This document shows, in pieces, positions 26,465 to 63,138 of a DNA stretch of 64,000 nucleotides. The first letter of the stretch is position 1; every line of letters starts with the position of its first letter. The stretch is from the NCBI RefSeq assembly GCF_030463565.1, contig NC_134643.1:16691606-16755605 (forward strand), in the 5' to 3' direction. The DNA comes from Pelecanus crispus (taxonomy: Eukaryota; Chordata; Aves; Pelecaniformes; Pelecanidae). The notes below the pieces were generated by a model, which saw only the letters and a list, made by a program, of their open reading frames with translations, had not been told where the DNA came from and searched no databases. The translations under genes and the position numbers were made by a program.

Positions 26465-26653
26465 AGTCTTTCGCCCCTAGACCCGGGTCGGACGACCGAT
26501 TTGCACGTCAGGACCGCTACGGACCTCCACCAGAGTTTCCTCTGGCTTCGCCCTGCCCAGGCATAGTTCACCATCTTTTGGGTCCTAGCGCGGACGCTCA
26601 CGCTCCACCTCCCCGGCCGGGCGGCGCGGGCGAGACGGGTCGGTGGTGCGCCC
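26425..26653 (-). pseudogene. 28S rRNA-derived fragment, antisense segment
   Basis: Read on the minus strand, this runs from GGGCGCACCACC through AGATGGTGAACTATGCCTGG, GAGGTCCGTAGCGGTCCTGA and CGAACCATCTAGTAGCTGG to CTCCGAAGTTTCCC. That is a continuous, well-preserved block of 28S rRNA. In a real 28S gene the sense segment at 26361-26426 follows immediately in the same direction; here it is inverted against it. The minus-strand open frame at 26392-26655 is an rRNA translation artefact, not a protein gene. Confidence 0.93.
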
Positions 26654-27741
26654 AAGTCACACTGCTAGACATTATCTGCCAGCTTTCACTCACTCCAGCA
26701 CCGTGCTTACAGGCCTCTACAAAACTTCACCCGGTTTAGGAAGCTGGCTGTTTCGTCGCCTGATGCAACATTGCTCAGATGAAAGCATTTCAGCAGTTTA
26801 CTTAGACATTTCTTAGAGTACGGCGGCAGGGGAAGCCTGTTGCAGAATCAGAAAGCCTGAACTGTGTTACACTATGAAACACGCTTTCAGCAAGGAGCTT
26901 CCTTCCAGTTGAGCACTGTTGGCTTCAACATGCCTGAAGTCAGTCAAAATGCTTTGAAACCAAGGCCATTGAGAATATTCACGCCTGAAGAGTTAAGCGA
27001 ACAAATATTTTGCTTGATGCGGTACCCTCAGCACCTCTTTGGTGTTAGTTGAAACACTGGCACCGATTCTGGTTTCTAAACGTCTCCCGGGGTGAGGAGG
27101 ACGCAGGCTTCCCTTCAGCCCTGCAGGATCTTTGCCAGGCTGTGCTCCGTACCTAACATGGAAGAGCTGCGATGCAGCCAGCAGCACTCAGGGTTGACTT
27201 GCTCAGCCCCATCTCTAATCCTGAATCACAGCAGGGCCGCCAAGGACTCCATTCCCTCCGACCCCACCTTGGGCAAACTGGAAGCTGCAGCCCCGGGCCA
27301 GCTCCAGGTGCGACACAGAGAGAGCCCGCGGGCTGCGAACCGCTCCTGCTTCCCGCCGAGGCGGCGGGGTGAGCCCAGGGGCGGTCCGAGCGCAGACGGA
27401 GCTTACCGGGCGCCTGTAGCTCTGCGCGGAGCCCGCTCCCAAAGCCTGGAGCGCGGGATGCCGCCGGCCTTTGGCAACCCGGGGGGCTCCGCGTCGGCCG
27501 GCAGCCCCGCCACGACCCCCCCACCCCTTTGAAGTGCGGCCCCCGCCCCGAGGGGCCGGCAGCGCGGGGGCGGCGGCGGCGGCGGCCGCCGCGGGGCTGG
27601 GAGGGCCGCTCCGGGCAGCGCCGGCCCGGGGCAGGGCTTGCGAGGGGGCCACCGGGGCCGGAGGGGGAGGGCGGGCGGAGGCGTCGCCCGGGCCAGCCCG
27701 GAGCCGGCTCTCTGTTTCCCCGTAAATAAAGCGCCCGGCCG

Positions 27742-27747
27742 TATAAA
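27742..27747 (+). promoter_or_regulatory. SLC26A4: TATA box of SLC26A4
   Basis: TATAAA sits in CCGTATAAATGCGGC, an isolated AT-rich hexamer inside a GC-rich island, 199 bp before the initiator ATG. It would place transcription start near 27770. A second, weaker AT-rich site (GTAAATAAAG) lies at 27722-27731. The promoter assignment is inference from position and motif. Confidence 0.6.
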
Positions 27748-27769
27748 TGCGGCTGCGGCGGGGCCGGCT

Positions 27770-27800
27770 CGCCCTGCCCCACGCCGGAGAGCGGGCGCAG
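27770..27800 (+). other. SLC26A4: Possible 5' non-coding exon of SLC26A4
   Basis: Mammalian SLC26A4 has a non-coding first exon and an initiator exon that begins a few bases before the ATG. Here GGGCGCAG then GTAGAG at 27793-27806 offers a donor soon after the predicted start site. TTCAG at 27836-27840 or CTCAG near 27927-27932 offer acceptors before the ATG. The structure is plausible but unproven; an unspliced 5' UTR would work equally well. Confidence 0.3.
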
Positions 27801-27940
27801 GTAGAGCCCGGCGGCGGGGCCCCGCGGAGCCGGCGCTTCAGGACGCGGACAGCTCTGCGCGGCGGCGGGCGGCCGGGGGCGGCGGCGCGGGCGGCGGGCC
27901 GCCAGGGGGTGCCTCAGGCGGGGCCGCCTCAGGCGGGGCC

Positions 27941-52525
<24,585 letters not shown>

Positions 52526-55430
52526 AGATGGACTGCTGGTACTGTCTTACCTGTGAACTCACAGCAATATTTATGCACCGGTACTATATAAGCATTTTCT
52601 ACAATGAAACCAATCTTTGCACTTGAAGAAAACCCTGATTGTTTGAATGATACAGATCTCTAGAAATCTCCAAATTTTAGCTAACGTTATCCCAGAAATA
52701 TTCTGGACCTTGATTCATCAAGCACTTTTCGGTATGGTATTTTGATAAAAATCAGAAGACTGTTACGAAAGATGTACTGTTTTGGGACGAGTCAGGCAGA
52801 AGGTGCATTACCCTGCTTTAGCAGTGTGTACAGGCTGAAAGCTGCCTTGTGCTCTGCCCAGGAGAGTTGAAGAGACCAAAATCTTTGGATGGCAGACCTT
52901 TTGTTCTGTATTTGCACAATGCCTAGCGAGAGGGCAGGAGTTCTAGCTGGCCAAGGCTTTGCAATTCTAGAACATTAGTGCGAGCATACATGCTGACCAG
53001 TCTTGAAAAATGTATTGTGATAATTTTTTCCAAGCAATTCCTTTAATTGCTGGAGGTTGTTAGATAACTGAAACAGTTGACAGGTGAAACAGTCACATGA
53101 GCAGAAAAGGGCACTGAACTACTATAAAACTTAATATAGGATAAGTTTCAATAGAAAAAACCCTTGGATATGGGTTCATTAGTTCTGTATTAATCCCATT
53201 GTAGCAAATCATGCACTACTATTAATGATCGTTCCTAAAATGAAGTATACACAGAAGATTATTTTGGCTAGGTTACATATCTTTCATCAAGAGGCAGATC
53301 ACGACATAAATTAGATTAATGAAAACCTTAGTCCCCAAGTACTTAATGGAATCTGTAGAACAGGCTGCTACTGAGTGCAAGAAAGAAAGTCAGAATGTGA
53401 CCTAGCATAGAGGTTTGGGTGTTTTTTAAATGGAATATAGGAGTTTATTTAGTTTAATGAATAGTTATATTTTTATATAGCATATTTTTTCTTTTAATAT
53501 TCTACATCAAACTGCTGCTGTTATTTTACATTTGACAGTCCATAATGCACAAGTGCAATAATTTACAAAAGATAAAAGGATCTGACCTGCAAAACTTTAG
53601 TCCTTACTTGAGGACTATATAAAATAGATATGCAGGAAATCAATGTTCTTACTTTTCATGAAGAAGAAATGTGTTTTGATGGAAAACAGACTGCTACGTT
53701 AAATTTTTTAGCACTACATTAATTTTTTAAATGGAAAAAAAACCCTACATAGTCAGGGAACAGATTACAACAAAAGTGTAAGAAATGTCCAGAAAATCCC
53801 TTTAAGTTTCACAATGTGGGCTAATTAGCTTCAGTATGTTCACATATTTAAGTCTCCTTACTTGATTACATCAGATAAATTTTCCCATATCACACTGCGC
53901 AGAGAAGATTTTTGCTGCAAGTAATGTTAGCGGAAAATCTCAGGTGAAAAGCTAAGCACTAAGTAAATTATTCTGTCCTAAGGACCTCAGTGAACAACAT
54001 CAAAATCAGTGAAAAAATCCTATAACCTTCAGTCAGTTGGACAGTATCTTACACAGCAGGTAACAGCACCAGACTGACCTCTTTATTCTCTCATTAAGGC
54101 AAAAACTTCAGTCCTCACAACAGTCAGTGAAGTTTCTCATTTCAAATGCAATACAGGCTTGAACCTAGATGATATTGATGTTCCAGCCCAAGCCAGCAAA
54201 AATGCAGGTTTGTACTTACAAATAGACATACGCCATTTGTATGTCAGATCAGCATCTCCGCAAGCTGAGAATTAGGCCTGTGTTTAAGCAGCAAATCAGA
54301 CTGCTCTGCACTGTCTCAGACGAAGTATTAATTTCTGTTTACACTAATGCTTAGGCTGAGGCTGTGATCTGACAATTCACGCTTTCAGCGCTACCTGTCC
54401 TCATTCTCTCCCCTTCCATTCGCCACCCTAACGCAGGAGGTTGGCACTTCTGCCCACGTCCCTGACAAAACTTCCCTGCCAGGCCACGGCCCCAGCTTAC
54501 ATTCATCTGAACAGAAGCCACTGTTGCCAGTGCCCACAGCACAGAGCGATGAAGGACAAGGCCAGTAACGTGTTTCTCCGAGGTTGTACTGCTTTTCTAA
54601 AGTGGGTGTGCATTTTATGTAAAAAGTAAAATATTCTACTTGGGACTGATAAGTGAGCTTTCAGCTAATTTTTATGCAGAACACATACTATGGAAAAGAT
54701 GGTATAAAAAATGATAGCAGTTGAATTTTTTTTTTCTTCGAGAGAACATCTGTGCTGTGAAGCTTGAGTAGAGATTCTTACTTGACAGAAATGTGGGCTT
54801 ATGTTATTTTTTGAACCCTCTCCAGTTCTTGTCCATAGCAAGTATTTAGAAGAAGCAATTAAATATTCAACAGTCTTCCAGTTTCCTTTCCAAATACGAC
54901 ATTTCAGCTGGAATTAATTGTGATAAAATATGATGCAATGCACTTATTCTTGGTCTGCATCTCTCTTCAAGGTACAGTTGTACCTGTTCTTAATTTAACT
55001 GGCACAAAATATTCAACTTTTTCCTGAAAAACAGCCTTGCACACAAAGCCTACGGTTACACAGAACAGTAAGAGGTAACATGCAGAAGGCATTCAAATGC
55101 CTTTCTCAGTGGGTCAGGGGGTATGTGCTTCTGTGTATCCATCAAAATGAAGGATACCAAAATAATGGATTTTGCCATGAAGCTAAAATTCTATACAATT
55201 TTGTACTAATTCAGGCATCCACAAGTACTGCAACTAGACAGGCTTATCTTTTTCCAGCAGAAGGAAAAAATGATATTTTTGTACGCATTTTGAGTATTAC
55301 TATTCTGTCTTTGCATGTCAGGTATTAAATTTGGAGATATATTTTAAGTTTTTTACCCTTTTAAAAAGCTGCGTTTTAAAAGTAATTGTATTCATTAACT
55401 AGAAAATAAAGCTGTGCATACTGAAAACAT
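52526..55430 (+). other. SLC26A4: SLC26A4 3' UTR (probable extent)
   Basis: After the pendrin stop there is about 2.9 kb with no other gene and an AT-rich, UTR-like composition. The best poly(A) signal is AATAAA at 55405-55410 (GAAAATAAAGCTGTGC), followed by a T-run at about 55447-55459. Mammalian pendrin mRNA also has a long 3' UTR. Shorter ends cannot be excluded. Confidence 0.5.
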
Positions 55431-56000
55431 GCTCCATGCATCTGCATTTTTTTTTTTTAACCTCTTCTCTTTGTGAATTCTTATTATGGGGAAATAAAGC
55501 GTATTATGCAGGGATCAGTGTCACACTTCCCTTGGGTCTGCCTTTTGAGGAACAGCAAAGATAAAAGGGAAAACCTGTTCTCTTTGCCTTGTGGGGATAA
55601 GACAAGAAACATTAGGTTTAAACGGCAGCTTTTATATGTTAAGGCTATAAAGATAATGAGAGACATTGTAGGGACACAAGATCCCAGTCCTGGAGACTTT
55701 TTAGTGAGACAGTCACTGATCTGAAGAGTTTGAAGTAGAGTTGCCCCTACCTTAGGACTGCGGAAGGACTGCTTGAGGCCACTTTCTACCCTATAGCTTA
55801 CGATTTAGTTGTATTTATATTCCTTCCCTTTCTTCGGTGCTACAGACACACTCTACAAATGAATTACAGAGAATTTACAAAATGCAAAGTTTATGGAAAT
55901 TACACAGCAGTCTCTGAAGGCAGCGAGCTCTATGGCTGTGAAGCTTTAGGGTGCGCTGGAGGCGCGCTGTTCATCAAGTCACTGGCATTTCCATAGCCCC
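55431..56000. other. Short intergenic spacer before CBLL1
   Basis: About 570 bp of unremarkable sequence between the probable pendrin poly(A) site and the CBLL1 CpG island. The small open frames at 55473-55724 have no recognisable family features. Confidence 0.4.
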
Positions 56001-57500
56001 GACTGTCAGGCATCCGCCGTTTCCCCGGTAAAAAGTAAGGCTGACCATTAGCAGCTGGGAGAGCCCGCTGCCGGTTTAGATTTGCCCATTTTCTCGGAAG
56101 CCCGCACACGCAGCCCCCCCTCCGCTGAGCCCGCCGGCAGGGCCGCCACGGCTCCCGCACAGCGAGGCCCCTCTCGCGTTTAATGTTACCCTCTCCAAGC
56201 AGCCGCAGCCTCACGCCCCCCATTCCCAACCACTCTTCCCTGCTGCGGCTCCAAGGCCCTCCGAAGCCCGGCATCGCCCCAGCCACCCAAGCGAGAGCGC
56301 CTCAGTGCCGCCCAGAGCGGCTGGAAGCGCTTCCCGGCGGGGCAGGAGCCCCCAGAGCCGGGGGCGGGCCCCGGGGGGGGACGCCCAGCACAGCCGCCGG
56401 CGCCCCGCGGCCCGCCGGGCCTGCCCGGGGCGCGCAGAGCCCGCACCGCCGCCGGGCAGGCCGCGGGAAGGCCCGGCCGCCCGCCGCTCCCAGGGGGGCG
56501 GCGCCCCGGCCCGCCGCCGCCATGTCCGCCTCCCGCGGCGCGCAGGCGCGGCGCAGGCAGCACTACACCCCCCAGGGGCAGCGGCCGCCAGCCGCCATCC
56601 CGGCGGGCGCTGCGCAACCCGCGCCTTCCTCGCCGGCCTCCCCGCAGAGCCTGTCGGGAGCGAGGGCCCCGCTGCGGCGCGGCGCGGCGCCGCCCCACCG
56701 CGGGCTCCAGCATGCCCTGGCTGCCCCGCGGCCGCCCGGCCGCTCCGCAGGGGCACAGCGAGCGCCGAACCGCAACCGCTTCCCCGCTGCGCACTTTTTC
56801 ACGCCCCCCCCGCGCGTCTCCCGGCCGCTTCCGCTTCCGGCCGCGCCCTTCCGCTCCCACAGTGCCCCGCGCCGAATCATGGACCACAATGGTGAGGCGG
56901 GGAGAGGCCGGGAGGCCCCTTCGCACCCGTCCCCCTCCAGGCCCGCTCCGCGCTGCCGGGCGGGGAGGGGCCGCGCGCGGGGCGGCCGGCTGCGGGGCGG
57001 CGCCAGGGTGGCGGCGGGACGCGGCCCGGCGCCCGGTGAACGCCGGCGGGGCCCGGGGTCGCCGCGGTTCCCCGCGGCCCGCGCGGCGGGGCCTGGTCTC
57101 TGCCCTCAGCGCCGGGCCCGCGCTCCCCCGGGCGCCCTCCGACGCTGGCGCCCGGCGGCCCCGCCTCCCCCCCCCACCCCCGGCACGGCGGCGCTCGGCC
57201 CCTGCCCCCGCCCCGCGGGGGGCTCGGCGCCGGCCTGAGGGGCGGCCCCGCGGGGGAGCCCCCTCTCCTCTCCCGCCCCGGGGCGGCTGCCGAGCGCCGA
57301 GGGGGCCGGCGCGGGCGCTGCCGGCTGCGCGGTCTCGGCCGGGCCGGGGCGGGCGGGCGGGCGGCCTTGCGCTGAGCAGCGCGGTGCGGCCGGGGCCCGA
57401 CGGCCCGCAGCAGGGGGGTGCCGCCCGCAGCCTTGGGGAGGAGGCGGCGGGGCGCTTGTTTGCCCGCAGCGTTTCCCGAGATGGGTGCCGAGAGCGCGTC
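56000..57500. promoter_or_regulatory. CBLL1: CpG island promoter of CBLL1
   Basis: A GC- and CpG-dense block covers the first coding exon and the start of the first intron, with no TATA box near the start. Three CTTCCG sites (reverse complement CGGAAG, the ETS-family core) stand at 56828-56833, 56834-56839 and 56848-56853, 26-51 bp before the ATG. This is the usual architecture of a housekeeping promoter. The many long open frames across 56183-57671 on both strands are GC-driven noise. Confidence 0.75.
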
Positions 57501-60500
57501 TTTTGGTTCCGTAGTTGTGCGCGGGAGAGGAAACTTCCTCGTGTGCTTCAGCTTGGTTTTGTAGCTTTGGTACCTCGCTGGTTGGCGTGCGGGCGTAGTC
57601 TGACGAATGGATGAGTGGACGTGGGGTTTCTTGCTAGGGTATTTTCGGGTTTTTTTCCTTCCCCTTAGCAAAGGTTGCGTTATAGATTTATGTGTATAAG
57701 GTATAGTATTTGAGCTATATTTATGAATTTTTAAAAAACTGAAATATAAAAATGAAACTTAAGAAAAGTTGATGAAGGTGACAGTTTAAGAGGATGTATC
57801 ACCTCAGTTAGGGTTTCTTTAAGTAGTCTTAACGATTTTGGTATGTTTTTCTTTTTTTTTTCTGGACTTAATCCTGCTAGTTATGCTTACACAGACTGCA
57901 ATTTTTTGTCCTTCCATGAAACATGAATGACTAATAAACTTGCTAGTTTGGATTAGTTGAGCAGCTAATTCATGTAAATATTCCTAGCTTGCAAACGTAT
58001 GTGGAAGACACACTCAGAACTTAATTGTTTACTATTGGTAGGTCAATGGACTGAATAATATGGAATTTGTTTGGTTTTGGTTTTGTGTTGGGTTTTTTTT
58101 AATTTATTTTAGTTATCCCTATTTGAAAATAGATTGAGGTCCTGGAGAGACTTTTTCTGGTCTGTGGTGGTGTGTTTTTGTGTATTCTGGTAGAAAACAG
58201 ACTTTCCCAACAGGTGGAAAATAGACAGCTTTAACATTATTATCTCTGATGTTCTTGACCAGCAGTCTCTGGGGAAGCCTGGTGTCATAGTTGTACGTCT
58301 ACTGGGTCGTCTGTTTAGCCAACACGACAGCCTAAACAGAAGCAACAAATGAGCAAAAGTAAAAACAGGCTTTACTGGGTTTTGCCTTTTTGCATGTTGC
58401 TTTTTAAAGTGAAACATGTCAACCACAGTGCTAAGATAAATAAATAGATTTGATCTATCAGGGGAAATTGAGGGCTCTTGATTTTGAGGTAAAGTGACTG
58501 TCAGGGCACAGTCCCCATTTGAAACTTCATCACAGTTCCTAGTTGGTGGTAGCTGCTCAATAACTTAGAACGATCCCCTTTTTCCTTTTGTTTCTTGTTT
58601 TTCCTCCTACTTGTGTTGTGTGGGGTGGTTATAGGCTTTGAGGGACAGTAGTTTGTGAGGCATTGTGCAGAATTACACTAATGGGGCCCTGACTTCAGTG
58701 TCCAGATGCTACCGTGCTGTAATCCTTTGGGGCCTCGGTGATCATTCCAGGGCTGCAGTGCCGCATCAAGTGGAACGGCAAGGCTCGCAGTGTGACAGCT
58801 TGTGGCACACCCCTTGGAGGCTGAGCATGTCCTGCTTTGAAACGCCTGGCAAAATCGCATTTTCAATTAAAGTGAAAGTGGGCTGGGTAGATTCGTGAAG
58901 GACATAATTTTATTTCTGTATGAATGAGATGCTGTGCAGTGATTTAGGGTAGAGTCACTGGAAGCTTGAGGGAGTTGTACCCCCTTCATTGGTGTTGCTT
59001 GTTGCAGTACCCCTGCTACATTATCTCTTGGAGCCTGTATCTACTGATGCATGTGTCAGGCTATTTCTTGCTTCCTTTGGCCTAGTACTCAGATTTAAAT
59101 CTGGTTAAAGAGAATTCTGTATGTAGTGGGGAACAATAATTTTCAGTTTAGCAAGGATACTACTACATACTCTTAAGTACCAATATTATTGTGATACTTC
59201 ATGCTAAACTTCTAAGTAATACGTCAAGATGCTGAGTTAATATGGAAACTAGTTTCCTTCCAACTTTAGTAAACAATTTACATAAATTGTAAAAATTATC
59301 TTTTCTCATAAGAAATTCTGTGTTGTCAAGGTTGTACAAAGAATTGACTCTTCAGTACTGTCCACGCTGTGAGAGGAGCTATACAATTCATGTCTTTTTT
59401 CCTGTTGTGGAGAAATGACAGACTAGCTAACTTTTAAAAATGTCTTTATTTTTAGAACTAGATTACCTAAAGTCACGGTTGTTCCCAGTACAATTTTGTG
59501 ACTTGACTTCTAGAAGAAATTGTATGTGAAGGTATTTATTTTCCAGTGATTAAACTTTGATATGTTGTATGACTCTTAAAACAAGCTTTAAAAATTATTT
59601 TTCTTAAAACTCTTCTGTTAATATTTAGCCTCTTTAGAAACTATTAGATAAGTGAAGAATTACATAAACTTTTTTTTTTTTCCTTTCATAGACAATGATT
59701 TGCAAGGAACAAATAGTTCAGGATCATTGGGTGGTCTTGATGTTCGTAGAAGAATCCCTATAAAGCTTATCTCAAAACAGACCAGTAAAACCAAACCTGC
59801 ACCTCGAACTCCAAGAAATATGAACAGGATGCCTTCAAAGGCACAAGCTGGTGATGAAGGTAAATTAATATAAATACTAGCACTGTGGCAGGGAAGTGTA
59901 TTATTCTGCAGCATTGTTCGAGACTTTATTCAGTCTTGGAGACTTGGAATCCAAGGTTCTGTCCAAGTTTCAAATTTCCAGGTGCTGCTGCACTGTAAGG
60001 ATTAAATGGTGCACATTCCCAAAACAGACTGTCTTACCGTTTTGACTGTACCTGTCTGTAGAATGGGCCCAGCAGACTAGAAGTGCTGTGGCATTTCTTG
60101 ATGATTGCAGTATAGAATGACGCATGCTTTTAATAGCAGCCGGTGTCAATTAGGAAAGCGTTGTGGTTGGTTCGTGTCTTTCTTCTCTTTCTTCTTTCCA
60201 CAGAAGAATTTGATTATAACGAAGAGGAACGATACGAATGCAAAGGAGGTGAAATGTTTGGCAATCAAAGGAGATTCCCTGGACCCATCTTTTGGGACTA
60301 TAAGGTAAAGTTGGGGGTGGGAAGTCGTGAATCTTACCAAACTGTAGGTAGTCCCAGTAGATACCACCTTAAATAAAAGTGCTTTCATTACTTTTGACTG
60401 ACCAAAAATACATTCTCTGCTTTCTCATGTTTGTGGTGTTCTTGCTTCCTTCTCAGCTAATTCAGAAATAATGGGTATGTTGGTGGTAATTGAAATGAGA

Positions 60501-63138
60501 AGCTTTAGTGATGTTGGATTTGTTCTCCCACCCCCTTCTCTGTCCTATCAGATAAACTTGCTGGGGGAAAAGGATGATACACCGGTCCATTTCTGTGATA
60601 AGTGTGGATTGCCCATCAAAATGTATGGACGCATGGTGAGTGAAATTATCAGTGGAAGATGTAGTCATGGCTTCCCTTTAGGTAAAATTAGGTTTTACTG
60701 TCTCTCTGTGAGGCTTCTCGAGGTTACTGATTTCAGAAGGCCTCTGAATAAACAGCAGAAGGATATCAGGATGGAACCAGGGGCCTTCACTACTGAAGTG
60801 TTTTCGTTCCATCTGTCTGGCTGATTTCACTTTATCCCCTGAATTCATAAAGTAAGCTTGAAAATGTTGAACAAAAAATCAAAACGCTGTCACCAACCAA
60901 AAAGCCTTCAAGTTCAGTGGGTTTTGACCTTACACAACTTAGCTTTAAAAATAAGATCTTTATAAGACTTGCAATGAGGTTAGAAAGCGCTGTTCACTCT
61001 CATGTCCCTTTAAAATTAGTGTAACAAAATCCCTGAGATTAATTTAGGTTTCTAAGTGTGATGTAACAGGCTTCAGGATCTGACTTAATGACAGTTAATG
61101 CTTTTAAAACTTTCATTCCTTGCCAGCAAGACAAGTGTAACTAGATTGCATATGCAGGTTCTGTAAATGGTCACTGTAAATGTTCAAGACTTAAACTTTT
61201 GCCTATACGTTTTTGCCAACTCTTAACGAACCCAAACAAACCTACCCCCAAAGAACCCAAACTTGGCATAAACTCTTTTACAAAGTTTCTATGCAAAGAT
61301 GCTGTGAACTACAGACTACCACTATGCCCGTTCACCTCATAGGTAACTTTGTTACTTCTGTTATTAGACAATGTGTGCTGGAGGGAGGAACTGTATTCTG
61401 CAAAATTACATAGATATTTGTATATGATGTCTTAACGGAGCTATTTTTTGTCTCTAGATACCTTGCAAGCATGTTTTCTGCTATGACTGTGCTATACTAC
61501 ATGAGAAAAAGGGAGACAAGATGTGTCCAGGGTGAGTTATCTCAAGATTTTGTTATTAAAGGAAATGTAGGAAAGTAACTTCAATCAATGTCTTATTTCA
61601 GATACTGTATTAACATGGTTCTTATTTATGTACATTTAGCAGAGGCAGCAGAGTACTTTCTACTACACCACTTGATTATAGTTTTGTGTGCCATATTTTG
61701 GGATTGTAAGGGATCAGTGTTTACTTTGCTGTTTGAGTATTTGTGTAGATAACCTGTTATTGCTCTAATTTGAAAAGGAATAAACGGCAGTTTAATTTCC
61801 TTAGTGTGACTCTTGGTAAGTCTTAATGTGCAGCAGGAGTTTGTGAGGGAGAGTGATCCTATTTATAAATTTCCACCTCATGAAATTTTTATGTTCTTTC
61901 ATAGTTGTGTTTGGAGACTTAACAACTAGATAAACTTCAAAATCAATGAAATGTTTCTTTCATTGCTACAGCGGGGAAAAAATTGTCTGTTCTAATTTGG
62001 GTAATTACGGTAAACTGGTTGATTTTTAACAAAAAAAAAAAATTGCAGATTGAGCTCTGTGTGATGACAATAAGCCAATATTCTTTTCTGATTTAGCTGT
62101 AATGAACCTGTGCAGCGAATCGAGCAGTGTGTCCGAGGGTCTCTCTTCATGTGTAGCATTGTTCAAGGGTGCAAGAGAACTTACCTGTCACAGAGGGACT
62201 TACAAGCTCACATCAACCACCGTCATATGAGAGCTGGAAAGCCTGTTACTCGTCCTCCAATTGAACCTGTACATCCTCCTATTGCCCCACCGCCTGCCGA
62301 AATTCCTGAGCGTTTCATAATGCCACCTGAGAAACATCATATGAGCCACATCCCGCCAAAGCAGCACATCATGATGCCGCCACCTCCTTTACAGCACGTG
62401 CCACATGAGCATTATAACCAGCCACACGAAGACATTCGTGCGCCTCCCGCAGAGATGTCGATGGCTCCACCGCCGCCTCGCCCAGTCAGTCAGGACACCT
62501 TCCGCATTTCAACGAGAAAACACAGCAACTTAATAACCGTCCCTATTCAGGATGATTCGAATTCAGGTGCTCGAGAACCACCTCCACCAGCCCCCGCACC
62601 TGCCCATCATCATCCTGAGTACCAGGGTCAACCAGTGGTATCGCACCCTCATCATATTATGCCTCCACAGCAACATTACGCACCGCCCCCACCACCACCT
62701 CCACCAATAAGCCATCCGCTGCAGCATCCTCCCCAGGCAGCAGGTACTCCTCACATGGTGTATAGCCAAGCTCCTCCACCACCAATGACCTCTGCTCCTC
62801 CTCCAATAACCCCGCCACCGGGACATATAATTGCCCAGATGCCACCATATATGAATCATCCTCCTCCGGGACCTCCCCCTCCTCAGCACGGAGGCCCGCC
62901 TGTAAATGTAAATGCACCCCCACCCCATCACTATAATCCTAACTCTTTGCCACAGTTCAGTGAAGATCAAGGAACTCTTAGTCCCCCTTTCACACAGCCT
63001 GGGGGAATGAGTCCAGGGATATGGCCAGCTCCAAGGGGGCCGCCCCCGCCTCCAAGGATGCAAGGGCCTCCTGCTCAGGCCCCGCTTCCCGGACCACACC
63101 ACCCTGATCAAGCCAGATACAGACCCTATTACCAATGA
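56879..63138 (+). CDS. CBLL1: CBLL1 (Hakai), RING-type E3 ubiquitin ligase, complete
   Basis: Six coding exons: 56879-56891, 59692-59859, 60204-60304, 60552-60635, 61458-61531 and 62097-63138 (TGA 63136-63138). They join in frame to 493 residues (492 with the alternative acceptor at 60207); the human protein has 491. Hakai binds tyrosine-phosphorylated E-cadherin and promotes its ubiquitination, and it is also a subunit of the WTAP/VIRMA m6A methyltransferase-associated complex in the nucleus. The RING (C3HC4) uses C109, C112, C125, H127, C130, C133, C145 and C148. A C2H2-like finger follows with C166, C172, H185 and H190. The remaining 300 residues are Pro/His-rich and disordered, ending RYRPYYQ. 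The first exon codes only MDHN plus one base, and its ATG is supported by the splice into DNDLQGTNSSGSLGG. Confidence 0.97.
56892..59691. other. CBLL1: CBLL1 first intron
   Basis: The 5' part is the tail of the CpG island. From about 57650 the sequence becomes AT-rich with T-runs (57851-57861, 58092-58101), and no repeat family or second gene was recognised. Confidence 0.5.
60201..60206 (+). promoter_or_regulatory. CBLL1: NAGNAG tandem splice acceptor in CBLL1
   Basis: The acceptor before the third exon reads TTTCCACAGAAGAATTTGAT. Splicing after CAG (60203) or after AAG (60206) both keep the frame and differ by one Glu: GDEEEFDYN or GDEEFDYN. The upstream CAG is the stronger match. Both products could be made. 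Confidence 0.6.
60552..62226 (+). other. CBLL1: Hakai RING and phosphotyrosine-binding (HYB) region
   Basis: The RING is split over three exons. CDKC comes from 60552-60635. CKHVFCYDC and the second Cys pair's start (MCP) come from 61458-61531. The final Cys (GCNEPVQ) comes from 62097 on. The C2H2-like finger MCSIVQGCKRTYLSQRDLQA continues to INHRH. In the known Hakai structure, RING and finger together form a dimer that reads phosphotyrosine; all metal ligands are intact here. Confidence 0.85.

Noticed and set aside
26361-26653. Functional rRNA gene
   Set aside because: Only about 290 bp of 28S is present and it is internally inverted.
26392-26655. 87-residue minus-strand open frame
   Set aside because: It is the translation of a 28S rRNA-derived segment; such frames are a known source of false protein calls.
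56183-57671. Open frames of 196 to 351 residues around the CBLL1 first exon
   Set aside because: GC-driven overlapping frames on both strands with no domain-like sequence; the real coding part here is only 13 nt.
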